From Prorocentrum cordatum (Eukaryota; Sar; Dinophyceae; Prorocentrales; Prorocentraceae), in contig CAUYUJ010017806.1 in assembly GCA_963575745.1 (NCBI GenBank), forward strand, positions 1 to 64,000: DNA of 64,000 nt. Direction: 5' to 3'. Shown piece by piece: positions 1-8,746 of the stretch (positions within the stretch are counted from its first letter, which is position 1; each line of letters starts with the position of its first letter). The notes under the pieces are model-generated. The model was not told where the DNA came from, did not search any database, and saw only the letters and a program-made list of their open reading frames with translations. A program made the translations under genes and the position numbers.

Positions 1-2020
1 GAGCTCTAGTATTTTTTCTCATGATATTCGATCTTAGTCCCGCTCGCCATCTTGATCTCAGCTCGATCCGGTAACTTTGAAGGCCAAAAAGCACACGGGC
101 GGGACCGGCCGTTTCGAGTCATCTTGATACGCGCTGTCGTTTTTCTCAAGATAACTCGAGCTTCAGGACAACTACAGAGCTGGTCAGCACAGCTAATGCA
201 TTCAGAATGATCAGGCGCGTTCGCCTGTTGAATCCAGAGGTCTGAACTCGGTCTGCTAGCCGAGCTAGAGTCGCAAACCTATTCGTATTATTCGAGTCAT
301 TGTAGCAGACGCTCTCGGTTTTTCGTACTTAACTCGATCTGTAGGGCAGCCGCAGAGCTGATAATCACAGAAATCGATTCAGAATTATCAGGCGCGTTCG
401 TCTTCTGAATCAGGAGTTCTGAACTCGGCCTACTCCCGGAGCTAGGTTCGCGAACCTATTGGTATTGTTTGAGTCATCTTGAGAAGTGCTCTCGGTTTTT
501 CGTACTTAAATCGTGCTGGGGGAGGGCTACAGTGCTGCTGGTCACAGGAATCGATTTCGAGACATCAGGCGCGTCCGTTCGTCGAACCGAGAGCTCGGAA
601 CTCGGTCTGCTGCTCGAACGAGATCCGCGAAACTGTTGTATTATTCGAGTCATCCTGAGAGGTACTCTCGGTTTTCTGCACTTAGCTCAGGCTGTATGGG
701 GGGCTGCAGAGCTGGTAATCACAGAAATCGATCCGCAGACATCAGACGCGTCCGCCTGTCGCATTCAGAGGTCTGAACTCAGTTTCATACTCGAGCTCGA
801 TTTAATCGCTTGGGCTGCAAAACTAGTCGTTCTCTGAAATTCTTTTCAGATTATATATTGTCAGGAAGCTCTACGAGTCCCCCGGCGGTAAGAAAGGTTG
901 ACGGTTTACCGCCGGCGTCCAGTTGGCCAGAAAGAGCTTCCGTTAGCAAGTTATTGCTGGAAGCTTAAGAGTAATTCCGGGGAGCTGGAGAGCTAGTTGG
1001 CAAGAAAAATCTCGACGGACCTTGTGGTTTTTTTTGGTCGGTTGAAAATTTTGTTCTCAAAATTTGGACCCTTCGTTATAGCTCCATTATTTTTTCCCAT
1101 GATAATTCATCTTATTCCCTCTCGCCACTCTTGATCTCGCTCGATCGGGTAACTTTGAGGCCAAAAAGCAGGCAGGAAGGCGGGAACGGTCGTTTCCGTT
1201 TCGAGTCTCTTGATACGCGCTGCACTGATACGCGCTGCGGTTTTCCCCAGATAACTCGAGCTTCAGGAACACTACAGAGCTGGTTAGCACAGTAATGCAT
1301 TCAGATGATCAGGCGCGTTCCCTGCTGAATCCAGAAGGTCTGAATCGGTCTGCTAGCCGAAGCTAGGGTCGCAACCTATTCGTATTCTATTCGAAGTCTT
1401 GTACAGACGTTCTCGGTTTCTCGTACTTACTCGACTGTAGTGCAGCCGCAGAGCTGATATCAGCAGAAAATCTTGTGGAAATTAATCAGGCGCGTTCGTC
1501 CTGTTGAATCAATAGCCTCACTCGGCCTGCTGCCCGAGCTAGGTTCGCGAATCTATTGGTATCGTTCGAGTCATCTTGAGAAGCACTCTCGTTTTTCTGT
1601 ACTTAAATCGTGCTGGGGGAGGGCTACAGCGCTGCTGGTCACAGGAATCGATTTCGTGACATGAGGCGCGTCCGTTCGTCGAACCGAGAGCTCGGAACTC
1701 GGTCTGCTGCTCGAACGAGATCCGCGAAAACTGTTTGTATGTTCGAAGTCTTCTCCTCGTTGTCTGCCTTACTCAGGCTGTAGGGTGGCTGCAGAGGCTG
1801 GTAAACACAGGAATCGATTCGCAGACATCAGACGCGTCCGCCTGTCGCACTCGTAGGTCTGAACTCAGTTTCATTCTCGAGCTCGATTCGAAAACTGTTC
1901 GTTTGTTTTGTTAGAGTCATCTTGAGAGGTCTATAATCGCTTGGGCTGAAAAACTAGTCGTTCTCTGAAATTCTTTTCCACATTATATATTGTCAGGAAG
2001 CTCTACGAGTCCCCCGGTGG
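1..2020 (+). repeat. Satellite array, block 1
   Basis: Degenerate tandem monomers of about 170-180 bp. Each monomer has recognisable landmarks in the order GAGTCATCTTGA, a TCGGTTTTCTGCACTTAACT-like stretch, ATCGATT, CAGGCGCGTCCGCCTG (a small inverted repeat), TCTGAACTCGGTCTGCT and CCGAGCTAGGTTCGCGAAAC. Two higher-order units are visible, separated by the hairpin box at 882-915. Short ORFs here follow the repeat period and have no coding signal. No gene is seen. Confidence 0.85.
882..915 (+). repeat. Hairpin box, intact, 10-bp stem and 14-nt loop
   Basis: The stem arms are CCGGCGGTAA and TTACCGCCGG, perfect complements, with loop GAAAGGTTGACGGT. The same box recurs once per higher-order satellite unit and is the insertion site of families N, C and D elsewhere in the window. 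This copy is unoccupied. Confidence 0.85.
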
Positions 2021-3270
2021 TTCCTCATACTGTACACGGTGCTCTCACTATGAGGGACGACGGCGGCGCCGCGTTGGCTGCTTCTCTTGTGGAGGCAGCG
2101 GTCCGCGCTGCTGTTCAGGCAGGTGCCCCGCGCAGGACTGTCGCAGCCGCCGCGGCTGCCGTGGCCTCGGTCATGGCGGCGACGCGGGGTGGCGTTGGTC
2201 CGGCGCAGGGCGCCCCTGATCCCGCTGCCGCCGGTTCGGCCGGATCCCGGCGGCAGCGGAGGAGGCTGAAGAAGAAAACTATGATGTGCAGGTCGGGGCA
2301 GGATGCTGTCCTTGGGGAGCCTGTCGGGCAGACCCTAAAGGCTGATCAGGATGTTGATCATGAGATATCTTGTTATCACAGGTCCAGTGTTGATCATGGC
2401 GCCTCTGATTCTCTTGTTGGGAGCTCGTCATCTAGGCGAGTCCAGTTTGATGATCGGTCTTCAGTGGTTTCTTATGAGATACCCCTTCAAGCAAGGCTGA
2501 GACCCATATCGAGGAGGCCGAAGAAGAAAACTATGACTTGCAGGTCGGGGCATGATGCTGTCCTTGGGGAGCCTGTTGGGCAGACCCTAAAGACTCAGCG
2601 TGTTGATCATGAAGTTGCGCACGTGGGTTCGCACGTTCCTGTTCCTGCTCAGACGGCAGCTGATGTGAAGATGTCGGAGTTGGAGAAGGATAACGAGGAT
2701 AACATGCGGTGCTTACTACTTCAGACGATGCATAAGATGGATGACAATACTGAGAGGATCCAGGACGCCATAGTAGTTCAGGGTAGTAAAATCGATAATG
2801 TTCAGACCCAGGTACAGAAGCAGGGTGTTGCAATTTCCAGTTTGGAGGCTAGACGAAATCAACTTGAGGCCTCCGTCCAGAGACTTCAGGGACTGGTGCG
2901 ATCAGGTTCTGTGGCGAGTGCTGCGTCTACGAGGCCTGTGTCTACGAGACCTGCTAATACTATGCATTGCACCTGAGTATCTGCTGCCTGCCGCCGCCTC
3001 TCTTTGTTGCTTGCTTGTATTGTGTCACGTGCTTATTCAGTGAGACGGATTCAGAGACAGGTTTCATTCATTTTTTTTGATTGTTTCGACGTGCTTGTTG
3101 ATTGAGAATTACGGTTGCCTCAAAGAGGTTCGATTGTATTTGATCTCATTAATTTATTCTTCTTTTGACGATGAGCATGCGTCTCTTGTCATGCCGCGGG
3201 TTGTCGTCCGCCCTTTACTGCTTCCGACTAGGCTGGAAAGCCTGCACAGTCGACCGCAAAGTCCGCAAAA
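2021..3270 (+). mobile_element. Family N retroelement (ORF1-only), copy 1
   Basis: The left junction follows CCCCCGGTGG, a damaged left arm of the hairpin box. The right end is CCGCAAAGTCCGCAAAA, followed at 3271 by the loop and right arm of the box (AAGAAAGGTTGA, then CGGTTTACCGCCGG). Compared with the longer copy at 40747 it lacks the spliced-leader relic and about 75 bases of 5' sequence. It encodes one coiled-coil protein and no reverse transcriptase, so it is probably non-autonomous and moved by a LINE with the same target, such as family C. The 3' UTR has a small hairpin AGGCT-GGAA-AGCCT at 3230-3243. Confidence 0.75.
2050..2976 (+). CDS. Family N ORF1-like coiled-coil protein
   Basis: About 308 residues from the ATG at 2050. 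The open frame runs further upstream, but only through flanking repeat, and this ATG matches the one in the copy at 40843. After an Ala-rich N-terminus there is a basic patch (RRQRRRLKKK). A repeated block of about 35 residues follows, KKKTMxCRSGxDAVLGEPVG, seen twice (nt about 2268-2370 and 2520-2620). The C-terminal third, from MSELEKDNED to LQGLVRSG, has heptad-like spacing typical of a coiled coil. Basic plus coiled-coil organisation resembles LINE ORF1 proteins, which bind RNA and oligomerise. No RRM or zinc knuckle was recognised. Three related copies lie in the window. Function is inferred from organisation only. Confidence 0.65.
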   Translation: MRDDGGAALAASLVEAAVRAAVQAGAPRRTVAAAAAAVASVMAATRGGVGPAQGAPDPAAAGSAGSRRQRRRLKKKTMMCRSGQDAVLGEPVGQTLKADQDVDHEISCYHRSSVDHGASDSLVGSSSSRRVQFDDRSSVVSYEIPLQARLRPISRRPKKKTMTCRSGHDAVLGEPVGQTLKTQRVDHEVAHVGSHVPVPAQTAADVKMSELEKDNEDNMRCLLLQTMHKMDDNTERIQDAIVVQGSKIDNVQTQVQKQGVAISSLEARRNQLEASVQRLQGLVRSGSVASAASTRPVSTRPANTMHCT

Positions 3271-3338
3271 AAGAAAGGTTGACGGTTTACCGCCGGCGCC
3301 CAGTTCCGCGCTTGGCTTCGCTATCCGGGTTTTGGACG
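3271..3338 (+). repeat. Right half of hairpin box plus short satellite remnant
   Basis: Loop and right arm of the hairpin box interrupted by the family N element, followed by a piece ending CTATCCGGGTTTTGGACG that recurs near 37690 and 46998. Family A copy 1 starts directly after it. Confidence 0.7.
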
Positions 3339-3369
3339 TTTTGGCTCAAGGCGTCTGGATCAAGGCGTC
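3339..3369 (+). other. Spliced-leader relic and 14-nt repeat at LINE 5' end
   Basis: TTTTGGCTCAAG matches the last 12 nt of the dinoflagellate spliced leader. It is followed by GCGTCTGGATCAAG and then GCGTCTGGAT again. The match lies exactly where flanking repeat gives way to element sequence. This fits reverse transcription of a trans-spliced mRNA. The 14-nt repeat may be a decayed second leader or template-jump sequence. Confidence 0.6.
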
Positions 3370-3510
3370 TGGATCCCACAGGCGTCTAGTGTCTGGGGGG
3401 GGGCGCGTCGCCGCGGGCGGCGGCGCGGCAGCCATCGCTGCCTTCATCGTCTTCTTCGGGTTCAGCAAGATCGAGGTCAGCTAGGCCGCTGCACTTGTTA
3501 TTGGTATTGT

Positions 3511-4908
3511 GTGTGCCAGGCCGCCTGCACTTGTTTTTGTTATTGTTACTGCTGTAATTGTCTATTTTTCCTCTCTCTTGGGAAGACGGAGTGCTGGGGA
3601 TCCGACTTCAGTCACGCGGACTGGGACTATCTAGCCAGACAGGTCGGGACACCTCGAAGTGACAGGAGAGCTGTTATTTGTGTGCCATCGCTCACACCAA
3701 CAGTACCGTTTGTGCAGGGTGAAGGTTACGATTTCAATATCTTACGTAACCACTTTGTGCAGGGTGAAGGTTACGATTTCAATATCTTACGCAGCCACAA
3801 AAGAAAGATGGCTGCTGCAGGTTCTTCAGTTTCAGGTGTTGCACCAGCGATGCCAGCAGGTTCTTCAGTTTCAGGTGCTCCAGGCTTGCATGCGACGGGC
3901 CAGGACATGACAATTGATGAGGGGGGTGGGGCGTTTGCTAGAGCTGTCCGTGCTCGTAATGTCAAAGGAGCAGGGAAAGGAGAAGGAGGAGGTGCGGGAC
4001 AAACGTTGGGTGCGAAGGAGGTTGCCCAGGAAGCAGGCCTTGACATTGAACAGATGTTTCGATCCATCATGACGGGGCAACAGACTATGACGGCAGACAT
4101 GCAATCGTTCAGGAACACTATTCGTACGGAAATGGACGGTCTGAAAACATCTCTGGACTCTAGGGTATCAAAAACAGACTCGGCGATCCAGGACCTCACC
4201 AATGAAGTTCAGAAGCTCAAGCAGGGGGACGGGCTGTCGGTAGCAAGCGGATCCACGAAGGCGGGTACGGACAGGCACGACCCTGGTTGGAGTCCACGTT
4301 ATGTTGAGTTCAAAGGGTGGGTTTCACGGGAGGGATGGAGGAACCGTGAGATACGTCAGCGGGAGGCTCTTTCACAGGAGGCACTGACGACGGCGATGAA
4401 TGGTCTCATTGACTCTAAACAAATCGATGCTACACAGAGGATGGCACTGGACTTGGATCGGACGGTTCAGGAGAATACTGGTAGATATTGGCCGTATACG
4501 AGGGGTAGGATCTATTTCAAGCCAGGCACATCCGCTGAGATCCTATGGGAAGCGAAACGTGTGTGGGAGAATGACTACAGGCGGGGACTCACTTCACTGC
4601 CGGCCAATGTGCGATTCCAAGTTGAGTGCCAACCATGGAAGGTAGAACATGTTCGGGCAGTAGGACGGTTTCAAGCACTATTCTCTGATATCAAGAAAAA
4701 TGCGACGGGTATTCTTCGAGGTGAGACGGGTCCGCCAATGACATATATGTGGTATATGCCGAATGCTGATGATACTACACAAAAGACTTTGATTGCAGAA
4801 TGGGGACCGACAAAAGGATGGAACCTCTATGGTGATAATTTGACACACGTTGAGCCCGATATTAATCAGGTGCAGTTTCTCCAGACACTACGGTGCCCGA
4901 ATCATTGA
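3511..4908 (+). CDS. Family A LINE ORF1 protein (copy 1)
   Basis: Open from 3511 (GTG); the first ATG is at 3808. The frame upstream of that ATG resembles the other copy (FVQxExYDF) with mostly synonymous differences, so translation may begin before it. Layout: an N-terminal variable part, a Gly/Lys-rich linker, a coiled coil (about MTADMQSF to QKLKQG, nt 4087-4230), then a conserved core with EFKGWVSREGW, NTGRYWPYTRGRIYF and VRFQVECQPW, ending LIAEWG...GW. The core may be an RNA-binding fold like the RRM/C-terminal region of LINE ORF1p; that is inference. It ends in UGA at 4906 with ORF2 open in the same frame directly after. A 45-bp tandem duplication repeats FVQGEGYDFNILR near the N-terminus. 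Confidence 0.75.
   Translation: MCQAACTCFCYCYCCNCLFFLSLGKTECWGSDFSHADWDYLARQVGTPRSDRRAVICVPSLTPTVPFVQGEGYDFNILRNHFVQGEGYDFNILRSHKRKMAAAGSSVSGVAPAMPAGSSVSGAPGLHATGQDMTIDEGGGAFARAVRARNVKGAGKGEGGGAGQTLGAKEVAQEAGLDIEQMFRSIMTGQQTMTADMQSFRNTIRTEMDGLKTSLDSRVSKTDSAIQDLTNEVQKLKQGDGLSVASGSTKAGTDRHDPGWSPRYVEFKGWVSREGWRNREIRQREALSQEALTTAMNGLIDSKQIDATQRMALDLDRTVQENTGRYWPYTRGRIYFKPGTSAEILWEAKRVWENDYRRGLTSLPANVRFQVECQPWKVEHVRAVGRFQALFSDIKKNATGILRGETGPPMTYMWYMPNADDTTQKTLIAEWGPTKGWNLYGDNLTHVEPDINQVQFLQTLRCPNH
3709..3798 (+). repeat. 45-bp tandem duplication inside ORF1
   Basis: Two 45-bp units, 3709-3753 and 3754-3798, differ at a few bases near their ends and keep the reading frame. The second family A copy has a single unit at the equivalent place, so the duplication arose in this lineage. 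Confidence 0.85.
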
Positions 4909-4911
4909 CGG
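4906..4911 (+). promoter_or_regulatory. In-frame UGA-CGG between ORF1 and ORF2: candidate readthrough site
   Basis: The ORF1 stop TGA at 4906-4908 is followed by CGG. The same frame stays open into the endonuclease (residues R-G-G-R-A-A-T-E-T-V-V-A-T-W-N-V). No ATG lies between the stop and the catalytic WN motif. The second copy has the same TGA-CGG. UGA followed by CGG is a recognised leaky context in some plant RNA viruses; use here is inferred. Confidence 0.6.
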
Positions 4912-4935
4912 GGCGGTAGGGCTGCGACAGAGACC

Positions 4936-5847
4936 GTGGTCGCAACCTGGAATGTGCAGAAAATATCCGACGGTCAAGTACCCAACCTGGTCGCTGCATG
5001 TGAAGCCAGGTCAATTCAAATGGTGTGCCTGCAAGAGTGTGAGCATACCAGTGCAAATACTTTTAACAGATGTGGATGGGAGATCCACTATAGCTCCTGC
5101 TCCAAGGCGGCGGTTGCATGGTGCAGGGATTGGGCACCACATGTGATTGCTCGACGGAGTGGGGTACGATTTGCGTGTGTTGAATTCAGGGGTGCTCTAG
5201 TTACATCAGTGTATCTACCATGTGTGATGCGTGATGTGGACCACTTGGGGGAATATTTAGATGTACTTACTAAGTGCAGTGTTACTATGTTTCAAACTGC
5301 ACAGGCTGGAGTCATACCATGGGTGGGGATGGATGCTCAGACGGAACTTGAACCAGATATGCTGGGAATGACGGGAGGAGGTCTTATGCAGGTGGACGGG
5401 AGGAGGGAGGAGGCGAACTACCATGCAGAGAGGAGGGACATGCTTATGAGGTTCATGAGCACTTGGGGGATCTGTGCGGCGAACACATATGGAGACCGTC
5501 GTATCACACATATACCGTACTGTTCCACACATGTGCAGCGTGTGCTTGACTATATACTCATCCCTACACGTTGGTGCGCGGATGAGGCAAGAGCCCACCA
5601 GGAAATGAGATGCCAGGTCCAGTTCGTGGAACCCATCAAAGCTACGCCAGGTATACGTGCAAAAGCCAGTGCCTATAGTGATCACGCTCTGGTCTGGGTA
5701 AATCTCAAGACGACGGAGATCAGGCGCCCAGCTTTGCCACCCCGCCCTGTGTCCATGGTTGGCTGCAGCCGACGGATGACACGGCGAGGAACATGTTTCG
5801 TGTGCTTGCGGATGTGTCGATTGAGGGACTTGCATCGGACACGGTAG
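4936..5847 (+). CDS. Family A ORF2 N-terminal part: APE-type endonuclease (frameshifted)
   Basis: Endonuclease/exonuclease/phosphatase fold that nicks target DNA to prime reverse transcription. Motifs in order: WNV (metal/Asn motif), CLQE (catalytic Glu), TSVYLP, GMDAQTE at the Asp-x-Asn position (Gln replaces Asn), RVLDYILIP and the C-terminal YSDHA (catalytic Asp-His). GTG at 4936 is only the first alternative start; the frame is open back to the UGA at 4906. Similarity to copy 2 continues to about PRPVSMV (nt 5757), then the frame is lost. The sequel WLQPTDDTARNMFRVLADV lies in the next ORF, so about one base is missing near 5755-5762 and the last 30 residues are off-frame. Confidence 0.8.
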   Translation: MVATWNVQKISDGQVPNLVAACEARSIQMVCLQECEHTSANTFNRCGWEIHYSSCSKAAVAWCRDWAPHVIARRSGVRFACVEFRGALVTSVYLPCVMRDVDHLGEYLDVLTKCSVTMFQTAQAGVIPWVGMDAQTELEPDMLGMTGGGLMQVDGRREEANYHAERRDMLMRFMSTWGICAANTYGDRRITHIPYCSTHVQRVLDYILIPTRWCADEARAHQEMRCQVQFVEPIKATPGIRAKASAYSDHALVWVNLKTTEIRRPALPPRPVSMVGCSRRMTRRGTCFVCLRMCRLRDLHRTR

Positions 5848-8690
5848 GGACGGACCTGCAGCAGGTGGGACGGGTACTCTTGGAGACGGCAAAGCTTGTG
5901 GACCACAATAAGGGGCGCCCCAACTGCAAACCTATTCAGAGGCCCAGGGAGCTCATAGAGGTGGAGTCCGCCATCAGGCGGGGGGCCCTTGGGAATACTC
6001 GTAAACAACTGCTGCGTAGGAGGAAGACCCTTAGGAGACAGCATAGGAGGAACCAACTCCTGCAGGACCACAGGGGATCCAGTAAGACCTCACGGTGTAT
6101 CCTCAAGGAGCTGGAGTGTGAGGGTGTGCTGACAATGGACAGGACTAGGTGGAGTACGGAAATCACTAGGTACGCGACGGCGTCATACACGAACTCGGAG
6201 GAGGAAAAACGGACTTTGGAGGCCTTCCAGGAACTCAGACACAACGACCGTGGGGTGGAGGGAAGAGTCATCACGATGGGCATGCTCATGCAGGCTCGTG
6301 CGTCTATGAAGCCTGGCACGGCACCCGGCAGCGATGGAGTCGTTGCGGAGGTCATTCGTGAGTTGCCGTGGAGGAGCCTCTTGTTTGTGCGGCGTGCTTT
6401 CCAGAGGATTTTCGAGCAGGGAGCCTCCAGCCCTGAGACGTGGAGGCAGCTCAGTATCCAACTTGTGCCGAAGATGCGGGATGCTACACGACTCTCCAAC
6501 ACCAGAGGGATTTGCCTGATCAGTGTGATGAGTAAATGGTACATGGCATGTGTGTTGCAGTTTATTGATGCATTCCCGGTGACCCGACGGTTGTGCACAT
6601 ATGGATTTGAAAAGGATCAGAAGGTTACTAACGTCACGGCACCACTATCACATCTTACTAGACATGCAAATGTGTGGGGGAAGGCGGAGTCTATGCACGT
6701 GGGAGTCTTGGACATACACAAAGCTTTCGATAATGTCACACTGCGCACTATCATCAAGGCCATGCTGTACCTTAAGTACCCTGTGTGCCTCATCAGAGCC
6801 ATTGTGGAGCCCATGCTGGATAACATTGCTACCTTTGAGTTTCAGAACGTGTGCGGCGATGAGGTGAGATACAACAAATCGGTCCGAACGGGAGGTAAGG
6901 AGGGACCCATACTTTTCAATATTGTCTTGGAGGCCATCTGGGGATCTGTGATTCAGACTTGGGATACCTTAGGATACGGTGTCCGTCTGGAAGGGGAGGG
7001 GACGGACGGTGCTCTTGTACATCACTTCTTGTGGGCGGACAATGTTACACTCTGTGCCGCATCGCAGCTCCAGCTACAACAGATGATCGGTATGATGACG
7101 GTGACACTCAGACGGGCGGGGATGGACTGGAAGGAGGACTCTTTGGCGTATGTACTTTTTGGCCAGACGTACACAGGTGGCGATCCGCCGCTGCTCTGCC
7201 CGCTCTCACCAGCCATCTGTGCGATTTCTGGAGATGAGGATCTCCCAGAGCACTTGCGCTCGACTGTCGTTATGCCGAGGAAGGAGGAGGTGGAGGTACT
7301 AGGAGTGAAGCTCAGCTCGGAAATCAAGGGATATCACGGCTTGTATCATCGACTGGAGAAAGGGAGGAAGGCCTATTTTGCTGACATCCAGTTTTATCGC
7401 TCCAGATCGGTCTCACTCAAAGAGAAGTTTCGCAGGTATGCCGCTCGCGTGCAGTCTGTGGTGTACCACGGATGTATAGGCTGGCCGTGCAATCTACGAC
7501 TGCTGGAGAGGATTAAGGTATGGGAGGGGAGGTGTCTCAACGGTATGCGAGGATTACACAAGAGGGAGGAGGAGACGTGGGAGGAGTTCAGGGACAGGAC
7601 CACACCGAAGTCATACGAGCTATTCTTGCAGGCTGGCCACTGCAGTCTCCTAGAGAAGGTGGTCCGAGCCAATTTCGAGTTTGCGCTGGAGCTGGCCCAG
7701 TTTCATGATCGGGCCTTCGCCTCCACGGACTTGCGTGGGGCACGAGCCTGGCGTCAGACGCTGCAGGCCATGTTACACTGTGCGGGGGAATGGTCAATAC
7801 GGAGGGACACACTTGTATCCATGTTCACGGGAGCCAGGAGGAGGGAAGGTACGAGGAGAGTGGGAGGAAGAGCGCATGCAAGCACTGACAGCTGGCATTG
7901 TCTTATGCTGGCGGCGAGTGGTAATTTACGCTGGTTCAGCATCAAGTGGAATGCGACGGACTGGTGGAATGTAGTTGCGTGCATGATAAAAATACAGCCT
8001 CGATGGGAGCCCATCTTCAGGAAACCGCCCGGTGCTCCTTGCCCTGTGGATACGTGGGACTCCCCTGAGGACTCCGACAGGCTCGCTCGCAGGATTGCCC
8101 ACGGATATAACAACGAAACTGTCTGGCAGGAGGGCTCGGAGAACTCATTGTTGGTTGAAATGACTGGTGATAGTATGTGTGTGGTGAACTGGGCCCGAGG
8201 GATCTGGGAATGCCGTGATCGTTCGTACCGCAGGAGAGTGCACGGTCTACAAAACGATATGAATCAACTGGCGGAGGATTACGATATCAGGTGTGCCACT
8301 GTAGGGACGGATCCGTGGAAGCATATCTACAGAGAGTTCAATTGTGTTGCGGATGAGTTGACTTGGGAGGCGAGGAGGGGAAGGACGGGAAGATGGATTG
8401 ACTTCAGATATTTACGACAACAGAGACATTGTATCAAGCGTATCCGTGGAGGATGGGACGGTGGCGTGAGTGTTGAAGGCTCTGCTCTAGGTTGCTATGT
8501 GGAGGTCTCATTTGGGGACAACCACTGGCGACGAGTTTTCCAGGAGGCTTCTTTACTCCCTCTGGGGGCCACTGTTACAGATAGCGAGCTCACAGCTTGT
8601 GAACGCCTGCTCCAAGGTGTTCGGCAGATTATCTCTGAGATCCTCGGGCCTCCAACCCCAAAGAGGTTGAGAGGGCGTGAGGGACCCTAG
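5793..8690 (+). CDS. Family A ORF2 C-terminal part: reverse transcriptase and permuted RNase H (copy 1)
   Basis: 965 codons from an ATG that is simply the first in this frame after the frameshift; the protein should continue from the endonuclease ORF. A basic linker (RRGALGNTRKQLLRRRKTLR) precedes the reverse transcriptase. Motif A is LDIHKAFDNV, motif B is RTGGKEGPILFNI, motif C is FLWADNV at 7026-7046 (ADN, not ADD), then MDWKEDSLAYV. The LINE thumb follows (FRRYAARVQSVVYHGCIGW). The C-terminal RNase H-like domain has its blocks in the order GDSMCVVNWARGIW (about 8166), HIYREFNCVADELT (about 8320), GGWDGGVSVEGSALG (about 8450), TVTDSELTACERLL (about 8573), which is circularly permuted relative to classical RNase H. 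It ends with TAG at 8688. Confidence 0.85.
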   Translation: MFRVLADVSIEGLASDTVGTDLQQVGRVLLETAKLVDHNKGRPNCKPIQRPRELIEVESAIRRGALGNTRKQLLRRRKTLRRQHRRNQLLQDHRGSSKTSRCILKELECEGVLTMDRTRWSTEITRYATASYTNSEEEKRTLEAFQELRHNDRGVEGRVITMGMLMQARASMKPGTAPGSDGVVAEVIRELPWRSLLFVRRAFQRIFEQGASSPETWRQLSIQLVPKMRDATRLSNTRGICLISVMSKWYMACVLQFIDAFPVTRRLCTYGFEKDQKVTNVTAPLSHLTRHANVWGKAESMHVGVLDIHKAFDNVTLRTIIKAMLYLKYPVCLIRAIVEPMLDNIATFEFQNVCGDEVRYNKSVRTGGKEGPILFNIVLEAIWGSVIQTWDTLGYGVRLEGEGTDGALVHHFLWADNVTLCAASQLQLQQMIGMMTVTLRRAGMDWKEDSLAYVLFGQTYTGGDPPLLCPLSPAICAISGDEDLPEHLRSTVVMPRKEEVEVLGVKLSSEIKGYHGLYHRLEKGRKAYFADIQFYRSRSVSLKEKFRRYAARVQSVVYHGCIGWPCNLRLLERIKVWEGRCLNGMRGLHKREEETWEEFRDRTTPKSYELFLQAGHCSLLEKVVRANFEFALELAQFHDRAFASTDLRGARAWRQTLQAMLHCAGEWSIRRDTLVSMFTGARRREGTRRVGGRAHASTDSWHCLMLAASGNLRWFSIKWNATDWWNVVACMIKIQPRWEPIFRKPPGAPCPVDTWDSPEDSDRLARRIAHGYNNETVWQEGSENSLLVEMTGDSMCVVNWARGIWECRDRSYRRRVHGLQNDMNQLAEDYDIRCATVGTDPWKHIYREFNCVADELTWEARRGRTGRWIDFRYLRQQRHCIKRIRGGWDGGVSVEGSALGCYVEVSFGDNHWRRVFQEASLLPLGATVTDSELTACERLLQGVRQIISEILGPPTPKRLRGREGP

Positions 8691-8700
8691 GGACTCTGCA

Positions 8701-8730
8701 CGGCTAGGGCGCACGCGCCCTGTGTAGCCG
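8701..8730 (+). promoter_or_regulatory. 3' UTR hairpin of family A LINE
   Basis: Outer stem CGGCTA/TAGCCG and inner stem GGGCGC/GCGCCC with an AC loop and a TGTG bulge. In copy 2 (57691-57720) the outermost pair changes from C-G to A-T on both sides, so base pairing is kept. It sits just before the element's 3' end and is a likely recognition structure for the reverse transcriptase. Confidence 0.7.
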
Positions 8731-8746
8731 ACCCCAACACCCAACA

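Larger units (their letters stand above)
3339..8746 (+). mobile_element. Family A LINE, copy 1
   Basis: Non-LTR retrotransposon with a spliced-leader-like 5' end (TTTTGGCTCAAG at 3339-3350), ORF1, an in-frame UGA, ORF2 (endonuclease, reverse transcriptase, RNase H) and a 3' hairpin at 8701-8730. The 3' tail is ACCCCAACACCCAACA. No clear target-site duplication is seen; the left flank is satellite and the right flank is the GC-rich Helitron region. ORF2 is broken by one frameshift near 5755-5762, so this copy is probably inactive although otherwise nearly complete. Confidence 0.85.

Noticed and set aside
469-837. Short ORFs across the satellite, for example 469-837, 40352-40667, 57748-58116
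   Set aside because: They recur with the monomer period, change frame between units and encode similar peptides only because the DNA repeats.
1-2020. tRNA or SL RNA gene inside satellite monomers
   Set aside because: GGTTCGCGAA resembles a B box superficially, but no matching A box or cloverleaf and no GGCTCAAG leader with donor site was found.
2531-2833. 100-codon minus-strand ORF, repeated at 59556-59858
   Set aside because: Antisense of the conserved family N coding region; duplicated only because the element is.
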